Source: a virus
Virus record (IMG/VR): IMGVR_UViG_3300025828_003176
Coordinates: 1 to 27,691 of that record
DNA length: 27,691 bases
Direction: 5' to 3' (one strand)
The notes beneath the pieces are model-generated. The model searched no databases. It was not told the origin of the DNA and worked only from the letters and a program-made list of their open reading frames with translations. The stretch's first letter is position 1. Each line of letters opens with the position of its first letter. Of the stretch, positions 14,825 through 23,424 are shown piece after piece. A program made the position numbers and the translations under genes.

Positions 14825-15384
14825 GCGATTAATAATCCCATAACATTAATCCTATCGTCATCTGATACATAAGGGAACATATCTATCATAGTCCATTTAG
14901 AGTGATTGACTGCCTGAAGCACTTGGTGTTGATCCACGTTATCCATCAACAGTCTTTTCACTACAAAATGTTTGCAACAATTCAAGTCAAGAGAACTGTG
15001 CTCATATGTATGTTGACCATCTATGAACGCAAAGTCGAATGGTCCATAGGTTTCCAGTGCTTCAAAAGCGTCACAAGTTTGCTTGGGTATCCAATCAAAC
15101 CTTTCCCCGAACAACTCTTTCATAATCACTGCCTGCCTTTGCCTAGTATCTGCTATCATGCAAGCGTTGGGCAGCGTGCCCTCAAAGGCAGGACTGATAG
15201 TGGTGATACGAGCATCAGCATATGCCTCTAACTGATATGTTGTTGAGTGTCCAAGGTGAAACCCAATCTCTAGCACGTTTTTAGGAGCAAACCTTTCTTG
15301 TATAATGTGCCAGACATCGAGACCGTCAGGAACGTAACCCCAACCGTCTATGTGTACAAGATGTTTACGCGAAGAAGTCTTCAA
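14821..15384 (-). CDS. Class I SAM methyltransferase
   Basis: 187 residues. NVLEIGFHLGHSTTYQLEAY is the SAM-binding loop, TTISPAFEG the following acidic region, and FDFAFIDGQHTYEHSSLDLNCC matches the IDGxHxY signature of the methyltransferase at 10248-10850, so the two are distant relatives. The start is TTG at 15384, 20 bases inside gp43, with GAGGAG about ten bases upstream; no ATG, GTG or other TTG lies near the N-terminus. The stop overlaps the next small gene as ATGA. The substrate is unknown, probably carbohydrate-linked by context. Confidence 0.75.
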   Translation of the reverse strand: MKTSSRKHLVHIDGWGYVPDGLDVWHIIQERFAPKNVLEIGFHLGHSTTYQLEAYADARITTISPAFEGTLPNACMIADTRQRQAVIMKELFGERFDWIPKQTCDAFEALETYGPFDFAFIDGQHTYEHSSLDLNCCKHFVVKRLLMDNVDQHQVLQAVNHSKWTMIDMFPYVSDDDRINVMGLLIA

Positions 15385-17884
15385 GACTTACTGTCTCCTC
15401 TTCAGTCCAACCGATCGCTTCTAGCACTGGACGCACCACTGCTAAGAATGCTTTCTCAAACTGCTTTTCATAGTCAATGTATCTATGTAAGTTTAACTCC
15501 TCTGGGAGGAAGTCATAAAACGCAATGATATTTTCCCTGATAGGATTCTTCTCGTCAAGGTACAAGAATTTAATCTTCTCGCCATTATTAATAATATTAT
15601 ACCTGCGATCGAGTCCCTTGTCAAGAAGTAATTTGTTGTAGAGCAAAGATCCTCTCACGTGGATCGGTGTACCCTGCTTGTATATGTTCTTGGCATCGCG
15701 CCACTTATCCACATCAGACACTCCGCGAGGGAAAGCAATCTCATGAGGATCAAGTGTACGGAAGTGTGCCCTGAATATCTGTATTGCCTGTTGAGTCTGT
15801 GCTTCGGTGCCTGTAATCATCACTTTGAATAGACCCTTCAGCGCATCACGACAGGAAGCAGGGGTAGAGGACTTGACTGCCTCAATGCCCATGATTTTTA
15901 GTTTGGGTTTGGCATACTGTACACCCTCGCTGTTGTGTACGTTGAGGATATATCGTTTCTTCGCTGTCCAGATACCTGCGTCGGCGATCACCTCGCGACC
16001 CATCACCATCTTGTTCTCATATGCATTCATATACTCGGCGAGGTCACTGTACGATCTTTCGAACAGCGGTTCAAACTTCTCCTCGCCAATCTGCGACAAC
16101 ACCTGTACAGTCTGGTCAGTATCCGTCAGTCCCATCTTCTCGACGAGAGGACCAAAGTTTACATACACGGAGTCAGTATCAATCGCGATAACATAGTCAA
16201 CATCTTTCGTGTCGAGGATGTTATTCATGTACTCGTTGACTGCTTTCTCTGCCCAACGGATAGACAACTGACCTGACATCGTAATCGCTTCTGCCATACG
16301 AATATCGTAGTAACGGAACCAGCGATTACCCAACCCACCATAAAGTGAGTTCATCATAATTTTAATCGCCATCTGTTGAGTGTCAAGTTTCGTTACAGTT
16401 TTACCAGCGTTCTTATCACCTGCCTCAACCTTTGATTGTAACCCGAGCATATCTTTCTTGATCTGTTTGCGTTCAGCATACAGACCATCAATCACTGCTG
16501 GTAGAACACCACGAAAGTCTTTGGAGAAGTGTACACCGTTGGCGGCGATACAATCATGTGGCGACTTGCTCTCGGGTCGCTGGCGAGCGAGGCAGTTATC
16601 AACTGTCACACCAGAGGTGCGTGTACTTACGATAGTCTCGGGTGACATATTATACTGCATGATCAAGTGAGGATACAGACTATTCAGGTCAAACGAGATA
16701 ACCCATGAGTGGCGACCGATATGCGGTGCCTTCACGTATCCACCACCGAAGTCGGTTTTCATATTCTCTTTCTTGGGCGGCACGACGATCTTGCGTTTAC
16801 ACAGCTCGCGATAGATGTAAGTATCCCACAACTGCGTAGTCCCGAATGCTTCCTGATAATTACAACCACCTTTGTACGCGATAGTCATAGCGAGGTCAAT
16901 CAGACCCATCTTCTCGTCGATGCGTTCAACCAACTGTACGTCTTTGATGTTGTAGTCGATAAACTTCTGATAATCTTCCTTATACAGCGTGTACAGATTA
17001 CCGTGCTCCTCGTAGGATAGTTTCTTCTCGCCGAGTACAACGTTCGCGATATGATCCAGTTTGTACGACTCCTGTACACCATAAGAGTACACGCCAAACT
17101 TTTGAAACAGATCCCAGTAATCCAGCTGCTCGATACCAACCAACTCATAGACTTGTTGCTTTCTGCCCTTGAGACTAATCATCTTCTCGCGGACGATACC
17201 CCATGGTGACATCTTCTTGAAAGCATCACCACCGAGCAGGTTGTTTACACGATTAATCAGATATGGGATATCAAACAGTCGGACGTTCCAACCTGTTACG
17301 ACATCGGGGCAGGTATCCTTACCACTCCAGAAACCAAGAAACTTGAGGATAAGGTCTAGTTCGCCATCACACTTAATAAACTTGATATGCTCCGGAGCAA
17401 CGTCGATCTGAGTTTTCTCGGGATCATACTTATCTTCAAGTGCGAATATGAAAAAGTCAGGGCGACCATGATACTTGAGGCAGATAGATTGTACTTCCTT
17501 CTCTGCTCGCTCAGGTTCAGGGAATCCATCATCGGACTCAACCTCGATGTCGATATTAGCGACGAGGATCTGGGCAGGGTCATAGGTTATTTCGTTGGGA
17601 TAATGTTTCTGTATGTACTGCGCAGCGAAGTTGTTGTTACCATGAACCTCAACATTATCTACGCCATCGTACTGTTTCCAAAACTCAGTCGCTTCGGACA
17701 ACGTCTCAAACTGCACCTCCGACACAGTCCGACCATCCAGAGTTTTCCAGATAGAGTCGGGTTTATTTGCGGGGAGATACATAACAGGTTTAAAGGTGTC
17801 GCGATACTGCTTGCGTTCACCGTTCTCGTATCCTCGATAACAAATACTGTTACCAACACGAGAGATGTTAGTATAAAACTTCAT
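15365..17884 (-). CDS. 43: Family B DNA polymerase, T4 gp43-like
   Basis: Replicative polymerase with 3'-5' proofreading, 839 residues (T4 gp43 has 898; marine relatives are shorter). Exonuclease motifs: NIDIEVE (D112, E114), TGWNVRLFDIPYLI (near 197-210) and YNIKDVQLVERID (311-323). Polymerase motifs: SFDLNSLYPHLI (A, D399), KIMMNSLYGG (B, 508-517) and AIDTDSVYVNFG (C, D569 and D571). All catalytic acids are present and no split or intein is seen. The ATG has GGAG six bases upstream and a predicted promoter. The first genes after it are a methyltransferase, a 58-residue ORF and the primase-like protein. Confidence 0.97.
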   Translation of the reverse strand: MKFYTNISRVGNSICYRGYENGERKQYRDTFKPVMYLPANKPDSIWKTLDGRTVSEVQFETLSEATEFWKQYDGVDNVEVHGNNNFAAQYIQKHYPNEITYDPAQILVANIDIEVESDDGFPEPERAEKEVQSICLKYHGRPDFFIFALEDKYDPEKTQIDVAPEHIKFIKCDGELDLILKFLGFWSGKDTCPDVVTGWNVRLFDIPYLINRVNNLLGGDAFKKMSPWGIVREKMISLKGRKQQVYELVGIEQLDYWDLFQKFGVYSYGVQESYKLDHIANVVLGEKKLSYEEHGNLYTLYKEDYQKFIDYNIKDVQLVERIDEKMGLIDLAMTIAYKGGCNYQEAFGTTQLWDTYIYRELCKRKIVVPPKKENMKTDFGGGYVKAPHIGRHSWVISFDLNSLYPHLIMQYNMSPETIVSTRTSGVTVDNCLARQRPESKSPHDCIAANGVHFSKDFRGVLPAVIDGLYAERKQIKKDMLGLQSKVEAGDKNAGKTVTKLDTQQMAIKIMMNSLYGGLGNRWFRYYDIRMAEAITMSGQLSIRWAEKAVNEYMNNILDTKDVDYVIAIDTDSVYVNFGPLVEKMGLTDTDQTVQVLSQIGEEKFEPLFERSYSDLAEYMNAYENKMVMGREVIADAGIWTAKKRYILNVHNSEGVQYAKPKLKIMGIEAVKSSTPASCRDALKGLFKVMITGTEAQTQQAIQIFRAHFRTLDPHEIAFPRGVSDVDKWRDAKNIYKQGTPIHVRGSLLYNKLLLDKGLDRRYNIINNGEKIKFLYLDEKNPIRENIIAFYDFLPEELNLHRYIDYEKQFEKAFLAVVRPVLEAIGWTEEETVSLEDFFA

Positions 17885-17908
17885 TCACTACTCCATAACA
17901 GAGTATCT

Positions 17909-17937
17909 ATTGTAACCTATTTTGAAAGAAAAAGCAA
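17909..17937 (-). promoter_or_regulatory. Candidate promoter of gp43 operon
   Basis: Minus strand: TTGCTT (17937-17932, three of six consensus bases), 17-base spacer and TACAAT (17914-17909, five of six) in the 58-base gap before gp43. The leader of roughly 20 bases includes GGAG. The -10 sequence is the same TACAAT as at the sugar dehydrogenase promoter. Confidence 0.6.
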
Positions 17938-17942
17938 GTAGT

Positions 17943-19073
17943 TTAGAGACCGTGGACACCAGTTGTTAGTGCTGCGTGATCATCAAGAGCAGTCGAATTC
18001 TCAAGATTGTAAACCCTTGTTGCTAGATTATCAAGTGCCGCTTTGACAGCACTGGGTGATGATCCACCCCAATAAACAGCAGCAATACCTGAGGTAAAGT
18101 GGTAATCATATGACCAAATCTTTTTGAATTTAAGATTAGTTGTACCGAGTTCAGTGGTGTTATCAACTGCTGGTTGCATACCAGCATCAGCACCAGCTGT
18201 GCCATAAACAACAAACTTGAACCCGTGAACCCAGTTGAACTTGAAGTCAGCATTACCGATATCCATAATCCTATCAGTTGGATCACCGCACACACCAGCA
18301 TTACGGACAGCGGGCCACATGATTGAAGTCGCGGGAGCATTATCATATTCGTCTAACAGTATACCACCATCTAGACCATGTAGCATGATCTTATTCATAC
18401 TACAAGAATCGTCGAACGATCCTTGGAACAAACAACTGCGTACACTGTCAAGTGCACACAATGGTCCATCAGATTTTATGCCACCGCCACCATCTGGATA
18501 CAGAATGGCAGTTCCGACAGTGTCTTCGACGGTAGCATTGTCGCCGCCACCGCCACCGCCACCTTGTCCAGAACCACCTTGACTACCGCCAGAGTAGGAT
18601 CCACCTCCTCCTCCGCCACCGCCACCTCCGGCACCGCCACCTCCGGCACCGTCTACCAGCAGTGCTTTTTGCTCATCAGTAAGACCCCAACAAGCATAGT
18701 GACCTTCACCAAGAGGAGGAGCACTAGAATCTCCATCACTGTCTATCCAACCACCAAAAGTACCGTCGCCATTAGGGCGAGTTGAATCCCAATACCATGG
18801 ATCAAATCTAGGGATAGGAACAAGGATTGGATTACCTAAAGAGTCTAATCCTACGAACGGATCGTCTGGATAACCATAATGCCCTACGGTGATGCCGTAT
18901 CCAGTCCAATAACCATCTGAATCATTACCTTCAGGAGTAATCAGTGAAGTGCCTGTTCTGATTACTGTGGTAGCAGCTTCAACGAAAGAAGAACCGGATT
19001 TTGTGTTGCACGCTTCCTCAATGGCAAATCCAGTGTTAGTGTCGTAGATAATGTATTCGGGTTTTTTTGGCAT
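17943..19073 (-). CDS. Glycine-rich fibre-like structural protein
   Basis: 376 residues, probably a tail-fibre or other virion appendage protein. An N-terminal Tyr/Gly/Pro/Asp-rich part (1-135) leads to a Gly/Ser low-complexity linker (about 143-178). The C-terminal part has ELGTTNLKFKKIWSYDYHF, reminiscent of repeat units before fibre tips, and ends DDHAALTTGVHGL, a motif common in phage fibre and collar proteins. No chaperone-peptidase (S74) domain is present. It lies downstream of a glycosyltransferase-like gene, away from any tail module visible here. The ATG is only six bases after a CTAAATA motif. The exact structural role is unknown. Confidence 0.6.
   Translation of the reverse strand: MPKKPEYIIYDTNTGFAIEEACNTKSGSSFVEAATTVIRTGTSLITPEGNDSDGYWTGYGITVGHYGYPDDPFVGLDSLGNPILVPIPRFDPWYWDSTRPNGDGTFGGWIDSDGDSSAPPLGEGHYACWGLTDEQKALLVDGAGGGGAGGGGGGGGGGSYSGGSQGGSGQGGGGGGGDNATVEDTVGTAILYPDGGGGIKSDGPLCALDSVRSCLFQGSFDDSCSMNKIMLHGLDGGILLDEYDNAPATSIMWPAVRNAGVCGDPTDRIMDIGNADFKFNWVHGFKFVVYGTAGADAGMQPAVDNTTELGTTNLKFKKIWSYDYHFTSGIAAVYWGGSSPSAVKAALDNLATRVYNLENSTALDDHAALTTGVHGL
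18525..18660 (-). repeat. Gly/Ser low-complexity codon repeats
   Basis: Inside the fibre-like gene the coding strand is a run of GGN codons with short tandem copies of a GGTGCCGGAGGTGGC-type unit. It encodes about 35 residues that are almost all Gly and Ser. Slippage could change linker length between strains. Confidence 0.8.
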
Positions 19074-19078
19074 ACTGT

Positions 19079-19085
19079 TATTTAG
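19079..19085 (-). promoter_or_regulatory. CTAAATA motif before fibre-like gene
   Basis: CTAAATA embeds the TAA stop of the preceding gene and is close to the T4 late motif TATAAATA (six of eight over ACTAAATA). The same heptamer is at 3227-3233 and 20389-20395, each time at a stop codon followed by a gap. It is only six bases from the ATG at 19073, very close for a promoter with a leader. Chance occurrence is possible. Confidence 0.3.
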
Positions 19086-19918
19086 TCTTCAATGATCACG
19101 AAATCGCGACTCCAAGTCGGTCCTCCGCCAGCAGCATTAGTAACAGCACCATTTGCTGTTTTAAAACTCATAGTTTCAAACATTGGTTTGTCGAGGTCAT
19201 ATTTCATTTGATTGGTGTTGCCGCCATTACGAAACATAAACTGCTTACAAGCAGGATCGTAGAACTCATACCCTATACCTTCAGTGCTAGTTTTGATGCT
19301 GGGCGACAAACACTGTCTATCTATATCCTCTCTCACCTTAGTCGGCACCAACACTTCATAGTCAGGGAAAGGTAAACCCATCTGCTCAAGCAATAGCATA
19401 GCACCAAACGGACCTGATATCCTGCTGTCAGTGTAAGGAAAGTTATACATGAGGTCTACAAATTTTTCAGCATATCGCTGCGTCATACCATAAAACTCCA
19501 TACAGGTTCCTGGCATAAACACATCAACTTCGCCCCAATGCTCATCTACCATGGTACGGAAAGTTTCTTCGTTAATCAAGGCAGCGTCATGCTCCATGAT
19601 AGCGATAGGTTCACCAGCGGCGATACGTTCAATCAGCATCAACTGGGAATGCATGATAGAGTTGTAGACTTCGTTATCGCAGAACGTACCGCCAAAGAAA
19701 CGAGCGTGAAGATAATCGTCCGGACCTGCCTCGCCAACATAGAAAGGGATGGGTTCTTGATTCTTCTCGAACCTGATAGGCAGAGTATCTGGTGTGGTGC
19801 ATTGAACAGGAGTGATACTGACGATATCACTCACTGGTTCAAAGGATGCTAAAGAAAGTTCTACATACCGCATCGACAAGGGATTGCCCATGTCGCAAAT
19901 CATATAAGCGTCGATCAT
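19082..19918 (-). CDS. Glycosyltransferase-like protein (family 25-like)
   Basis: 278 residues. The segment NSIMHSQLMLIERIAAGEPIAIMEHDAALI resembles the core of family-25 glycosyltransferases, where a helix is followed by a hydrophobic strand and an E-x-D metal motif (here EHDA). FMPGTCMEFYGMTQRYAEKFVDL and DSRISGPFGAMLLLEQMGL fit the later part of that fold. Identity is low by eye and the classic EDDA is altered, so this is a tentative call. The ATG follows regA by six bases, and the fibre-like gene follows by eight, suggesting that the enzyme may modify that protein or a host receptor. Confidence 0.5.
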   Translation of the reverse strand: MIDAYMICDMGNPLSMRYVELSLASFEPVSDIVSITPVQCTTPDTLPIRFEKNQEPIPFYVGEAGPDDYLHARFFGGTFCDNEVYNSIMHSQLMLIERIAAGEPIAIMEHDAALINEETFRTMVDEHWGEVDVFMPGTCMEFYGMTQRYAEKFVDLMYNFPYTDSRISGPFGAMLLLEQMGLPFPDYEVLVPTKVREDIDRQCLSPSIKTSTEGIGYEFYDPACKQFMFRNGGNTNQMKYDLDKPMFETMSFKTANGAVTNAAGGGPTWSRDFVIIED

Positions 19919-19924
19919 ATATTT

Positions 19925-20332
19925 TTAGTGCTTGACCCCTATATTATATTTGGGGCAAAGTTCCCATTCACTTTTCTCTCTAAACGAAACAACTTTAATC
20001 TGGCGCAAAGGTGCTTTATCTCGCGTCATAGAATTGTCGATTATATTAACTAAACCCCAATCGCTCAAAAGAGTTGCGATTGTGTTTCTTCTGGCAATGT
20101 CAGCTTCTTCAAGAGTTGCTTTTTTGCCATCAAGTAAAAATAGTTCTTTAAAATGAACAATAAAATATCTGCCTTGCTTGTGCAAAATGTGGCAAGATTG
20201 AAACAGTTTCTTTTCTTTTCGAGAGGCAATGCCTATCCTTGTCAAGGTCTCTCGTACTTTTAGAAAATCGTCTGGTTCGTTCAGCGTGACTTCCAACATG
20301 TCCGCTGGCGTCCATGATACTACCGATTCCAT
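19925..20332 (-). CDS. regA: RegA translational repressor
   Basis: RNA-binding protein that blocks translation of early phage messages by covering their start regions. The core is very close to T4 RegA: EVTLNEPDDFLKVRETLTRIGIA, KLFQSCHILHKQGRYFIVHFKELF, EEADIARRNTIATLLSDWGL and EWELCPKYNIG all align in order, with full length. The T4 start corresponds to the internal MLEVTL (ATG at 20299); the longer start at 20332 has a GGGA ribosome site that the internal one lacks, so 135 residues are given here with the shorter 124-residue form as alternative. It follows gp62 as in T4. Confidence 0.95.
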   Translation of the reverse strand: MESVVSWTPADMLEVTLNEPDDFLKVRETLTRIGIASRKEKKLFQSCHILHKQGRYFIVHFKELFLLDGKKATLEEADIARRNTIATLLSDWGLVNIIDNSMTRDKAPLRQIKVVSFREKSEWELCPKYNIGVKH

Positions 20333-20388
20333 ACACTAGTCCCATATTTTAGATTGTAGTTATTATTTCACAGAATACTGCTTAGGAC

Positions 20389-20395
20389 TATTTAG
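20389..20395 (-). promoter_or_regulatory. CTAAATA motif in gp62-regA gap
   Basis: CTAAATA spans the TAA stop of gp62 and starts the 59-base gap before regA, whose remainder is AT-rich with a TACAAT (no good -35 at the right distance). It could be a late-type promoter motif giving separate regA expression. The evidence is one short motif. Confidence 0.3.
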
Positions 20396-20766
20396 CGTTT
20401 CCCTCCTTTGGAGAGTTTCTTGGACAGGTTGTCGATATCTTCCTGAGTAAAGAGATCGGATACTGCCTCTGCTTTCGCAGTGCTGTACCCATATGCTTCC
20501 TTGATCACGTCAATGTTATCTATCTTCGCCTTCTTCGCCCACTTACTAAATCGCTTCCTCGCTCTGATGGCATTACGAAGGAAGTCAAACTGTAGGCGAC
20601 CATCGAGATGATGATTCCTGTTCATCTCGTTGGCAAGTAAAACGGTGTCGCGGAAGTATGAAAGACCACGGTTGACCATGAACGCTGGATACTGCTTCTC
20701 GTTCTCAGCATCAAGTATGTCTTTCTTGTTATGGTTTACACTATTCAAAACGTCAAATGGATTCAT
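20392..20766 (-). CDS. 62: Clamp-loader small subunit, T4 gp62-like
   Basis: Partners gp44 to load the sliding clamp onto primed DNA. It has 124 residues against 187 in T4; marine relatives are also short. Shared landmarks with T4 gp62 are FMVNRGLSYFRDTVLLANEMNRN (T4 [21 protein letters not shown]), LQFDFLRNAIRARKRFSKWAKK (T4 [21 protein letters not shown]) and a lysine-rich C-terminus. The start codon shares a 15-base sequence with uvsX, a candidate RegA operator, and has only a weak GAG ribosome site. The metalloprotease gene separates it from gp44 and the small ORF. Confidence 0.9.
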   Translation of the reverse strand: MNPFDVLNSVNHNKKDILDAENEKQYPAFMVNRGLSYFRDTVLLANEMNRNHHLDGRLQFDFLRNAIRARKRFSKWAKKAKIDNIDVIKEAYGYSTAKAEAVSDLFTQEDIDNLSKKLSKGGKR

Positions 20767-20777
20767 AATATAATCTC
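20763..20777 (-). promoter_or_regulatory. Candidate RegA operator at gp62 start
   Basis: GAGATTATATTATGA around the gp62 start, identical over 15 bases to the uvsX start (7275-7289). The ribosome site is weak, so a repressor covering this stretch would be effective. Assignment to RegA is inference. Confidence 0.45.
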
Positions 20778-22242
20778 AAAATAAACAAATTTGCGGATCA
20801 TCCTCTATAGTCAATCCGTCCATTTTTCTAAAATTGTTCCAAGAGAACGCAGAAGATTCTGCAATCTCATGTCCTAGTTCATTTAACTGACTCATCAACC
20901 AACGAGTTCGAAGGATAGTCTCTGCATTATTTGTAGGCGGTGGTTGATCTTCTATTGGATCCAAACAAAAACATCCACCAGTTGTTCCCAATGGTACTGA
21001 TTGCCCTTCGTATTCACCAGTACCTTCACCGAGAGTACATCTAACATTATAGTCTGAAAATCGACCCGTTGGTAAATCGGCATAAGTCATGATTGTACCA
21101 AACCCACCATAGACACCCTCGTAGTCAGGATTATCTGCTTGTGGATTATACCCTTCTATGTGGTGACCGTATGAATATTCAAAGAGACCATAACTTCCTC
21201 TAACGTCATTATATTCATGTTGAGCACCCAATAGATGTCCGACCTCATGGGCGAATGTTTCGTGTGCTCGTTCGTAATATCTCGTCGCCTCATATTCTTG
21301 GAACACTGTATTATGAAAACACTGTGTGATGCCTCTTGTTTTATCAATGCCACGAGTTGCATCAAGATTAGCAACACCACATGCGATTGGTTCCTCGGGC
21401 AGTTTTTTAAATAAGAATGCCAAGTCAGCTTCTGCTTCTCGTTGCCAATCACTAAGACCTTGAAACTCATATCGCTCATCAAAGAATGCACTATACTGAC
21501 GGTACAAATCACCCTCAGCAACATCTACCATTACAATCCCTGCTCGGCGAACAAGAGTGTATGTGCCTGATACCATATACATGTGATTTAATTCATAGAT
21601 TTGTTTATCGACAAACTCCTCTACAGTCATACCATCGCGATCTTCTTCGGTCAATGCAGTATCAACGACAAACAACATATCAATGATCGCTCTTCCAGCA
21701 TGTTCTGACCTTGGTTGGTATGGAAAACTGACTCCAGTTTTTTGTTTGATGCCATCGCAAGTCAGGTAATCATATCGAGAATCATTATTGTCAGTCGGAT
21801 CTGTAGGGCAGTCATCAGGTTTTTCCATCTGTACAAAGCATGATTGATCGAGGTGTGCAGTGCGCTCAGTATATGAACCACCTTCGCCGTCAGCATAGTC
21901 TTGAAACCTGTCCTCGCCTAATGCATGGCTGATGCTGTCTAACAGTTGTAGGAATCTATCTTCTGGTAAACTTCTACCACAGTATGATTCACCAATTGGT
22001 GTTCCTATAGGTGCAAATTGAGGAGGTTCGTAACCACAATCCTCTGAGTTTTCAGTTTCTTCTGTTGTCGAACCACCATTGCCGTCAGCAATGGTTTCGA
22101 TGAGTGTCGTGCCTTCGCACGCTGTCTCCAGAACAGTTCCTGCTGCTGGAGGTGGTGTTACCACCACTTCTTCTTGCTCTTGAGTACCACTTCCCCCACC
22201 GCATGCGGTCAACGCAAAAAATATGGGGATAAGTTTTTTCAT
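20776..22242 (-). CDS. Metzincin zinc metalloprotease lipoprotein
   Basis: Predicted exported protease anchored by a lipid. From the ATG at 22242 (TAATG overlap) it has 488 residues. A signal peptide KKLIPIFFALTAC ends in a lipobox LTAC with C14 as lipidation site, then a Gly/Glu/Pro-rich tether and a Cys-rich region. The catalytic domain holds HEVGHLLGAQH (H332, E333, H336, G339, H342), the extended HExxHxxGxxH zinc motif, and a Met-turn IMTY near 384-387, both typical of metzincins such as reprolysin-like M12 peptidases. VDMLFVVDTA-type strands precede it. A phage copy between clamp-loader genes is very unusual; the target could be a host envelope protein or a competing phage receptor. Confidence 0.88.
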   Translation of the reverse strand: MKKLIPIFFALTACGGGSGTQEQEEVVVTPPPAAGTVLETACEGTTLIETIADGNGGSTTEETENSEDCGYEPPQFAPIGTPIGESYCGRSLPEDRFLQLLDSISHALGEDRFQDYADGEGGSYTERTAHLDQSCFVQMEKPDDCPTDPTDNNDSRYDYLTCDGIKQKTGVSFPYQPRSEHAGRAIIDMLFVVDTALTEEDRDGMTVEEFVDKQIYELNHMYMVSGTYTLVRRAGIVMVDVAEGDLYRQYSAFFDERYEFQGLSDWQREAEADLAFLFKKLPEEPIACGVANLDATRGIDKTRGITQCFHNTVFQEYEATRYYERAHETFAHEVGHLLGAQHEYNDVRGSYGLFEYSYGHHIEGYNPQADNPDYEGVYGGFGTIMTYADLPTGRFSDYNVRCTLGEGTGEYEGQSVPLGTTGGCFCLDPIEDQPPPTNNAETILRTRWLMSQLNELGHEIAESSAFSWNNFRKMDGLTIEDDPQICLF

Positions 22243-22478
22243 TAGTGTACAGTATCCTCTAAGTATGGTTGTGAGAGGATCCACTGCAAGTCAGGAAGCA
22301 TGCGATATGTAAAATGCGTACCGTACATCTCTTCAACCTTCTCCAACTCTACTTGTGTAAAGTCTCTCATCAATTTATGAACAACCAAATCTTGGACTTC
22401 ATGGGCGAGAACATCAACTTTATCGCGGATCTTCTCGATGTCGCTATCAGTCCAATCTATATCAATTAAACTCGACAT
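22242..22478 (-). CDS. Small conserved hypothetical protein after gp44
   Basis: 78 residues beginning MSSLIDIDW. Mostly helical by composition, with LVVHKLMRDFTQVELEKVEEMYG and an acidic first third. It has no motif that I can name. Small ORFs between gp44 and gp62 are frequent in marine T4-like phages, and this one overlaps the gp44 end by 17 bases. Its TAA overlaps the ATG of the lipoprotein protease, coupling the two. Confidence 0.65.
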   Translation of the reverse strand: MSSLIDIDWTDSDIEKIRDKVDVLAHEVQDLVVHKLMRDFTQVELEKVEEMYGTHFTYRMLPDLQWILSQPYLEDTVH

Positions 22479-23403
22479 TTGCCATCATCTCCGTTAGACA
22501 AGCAACCATATTTAGTTCTGCGTCAGCAACAAATGCTGCCTTGTATTGATAGTCCGCAAGGATTAGAACTAACTGAGGAATGCTGTTTGGTGCGACATAC
22601 TCTGACATTGCGTCATAGATGCCACGGAAGATAGCAGCAGATTCAACATCCATGTTGTTCGCTACCCATGTTCGCATATTCTTGAAGTCTTTGTTCTTGA
22701 TATGAGAAAACAGGTCAGCGATACTTGCGCTGGTAGACTTACTCAGCACATCTAACTGAAGTTCGCCACCACGTGAGTGACGTTGAAGTTCGTTAAGCAC
22801 TCTACGCCAGTCGGGGGCGTGACGCATGATCAACTCAGCAACAAGAGTCGGGTTTGATACTGACACACCTTCATCTTCTAGGATAGTCATGGTGCGTGTC
22901 ATAAATGACTCGCACAGATTCACCATGTCTTTTTTGCTGGTGTTGAACTCAATCACACCACAACGAGAGTGTAGTGGTTCGATGATCTTGTTCTTGAAAT
23001 TACAAGTCAGGATGAATCGACAGTTAGCACTGAACTCCTCAATGAAACCACGGAGGGCAGGTTGAGTCGACTGTGCGTTCAGATAATCTGCCTCGTCAAG
23101 GATGACAACCTTGTAACCACCCTGAAGTGAGATGCTAGAAGCAAACTGTTTGATCTTGCCACGGAGAGTGTCAATGTTACCACTCTCCGATGCGTTGATC
23201 AAGATGTAGTCAAGGGAAAGTTCGTTACAGATCGCTCGGGCGACAGTGGTCTTGCCAAGACCAGCGGTGCCAGTAAACAGCATGTTGGGAACCTCACCAG
23301 TGGCGACGATCTCCTTAAACTGCTGCTTCAAGTGATCCGGCAGGATGCACTCCTCGACTGTGCGTGGTCTGTATTTTTCTACCCAAAGTGTATCAATCAT
23401 CAT
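22462..23403 (-). CDS. 44: Clamp-loader large subunit, T4 gp44-like
   Basis: AAA+ ATPase that opens and loads the sliding clamp. The 313-residue protein has Walker A TGTAGLGKT (44-52), Walker B VVILDEAD (99-106), sensor-1 LTCNFKNKI (132-140) and the arginine-finger SRC motif (146-148). Opening VEKYRPRTVEECILP matches T4 gp44 (QKYRPSTIDECILP). Two ATGs stand in tandem; the second, at 23400, is seven bases from GGAG and equally plausible. It begins an operon driven by a near-consensus promoter and continues into the small ORF, the protease and gp62. Confidence 0.95.
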   Translation of the reverse strand: MMIDTLWVEKYRPRTVEECILPDHLKQQFKEIVATGEVPNMLFTGTAGLGKTTVARAICNELSLDYILINASESGNIDTLRGKIKQFASSISLQGGYKVVILDEADYLNAQSTQPALRGFIEEFSANCRFILTCNFKNKIIEPLHSRCGVIEFNTSKKDMVNLCESFMTRTMTILEDEGVSVSNPTLVAELIMRHAPDWRRVLNELQRHSRGGELQLDVLSKSTSASIADLFSHIKNKDFKNMRTWVANNMDVESAAIFRGIYDAMSEYVAPNSIPQLVLILADYQYKAAFVADAELNMVACLTEMMANVEFN

Positions 23404-23424
23404 ATATCTCCATCATCAACATAT

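Noticed and set aside
17387-17941. 184-codon plus-strand open frame opposite gp43
   Set aside because: It lies opposite a fully conserved polymerase exonuclease region, gives no recognisable protein and reads across the gp43 promoter. It is a shadow of the gp43 reading frame.
18525-18660. Short GC-rich repeats that might suggest a CRISPR array
   Set aside because: They are in-frame Gly/Ser codons with no regular spacers or conserved 25-40 base repeat units.
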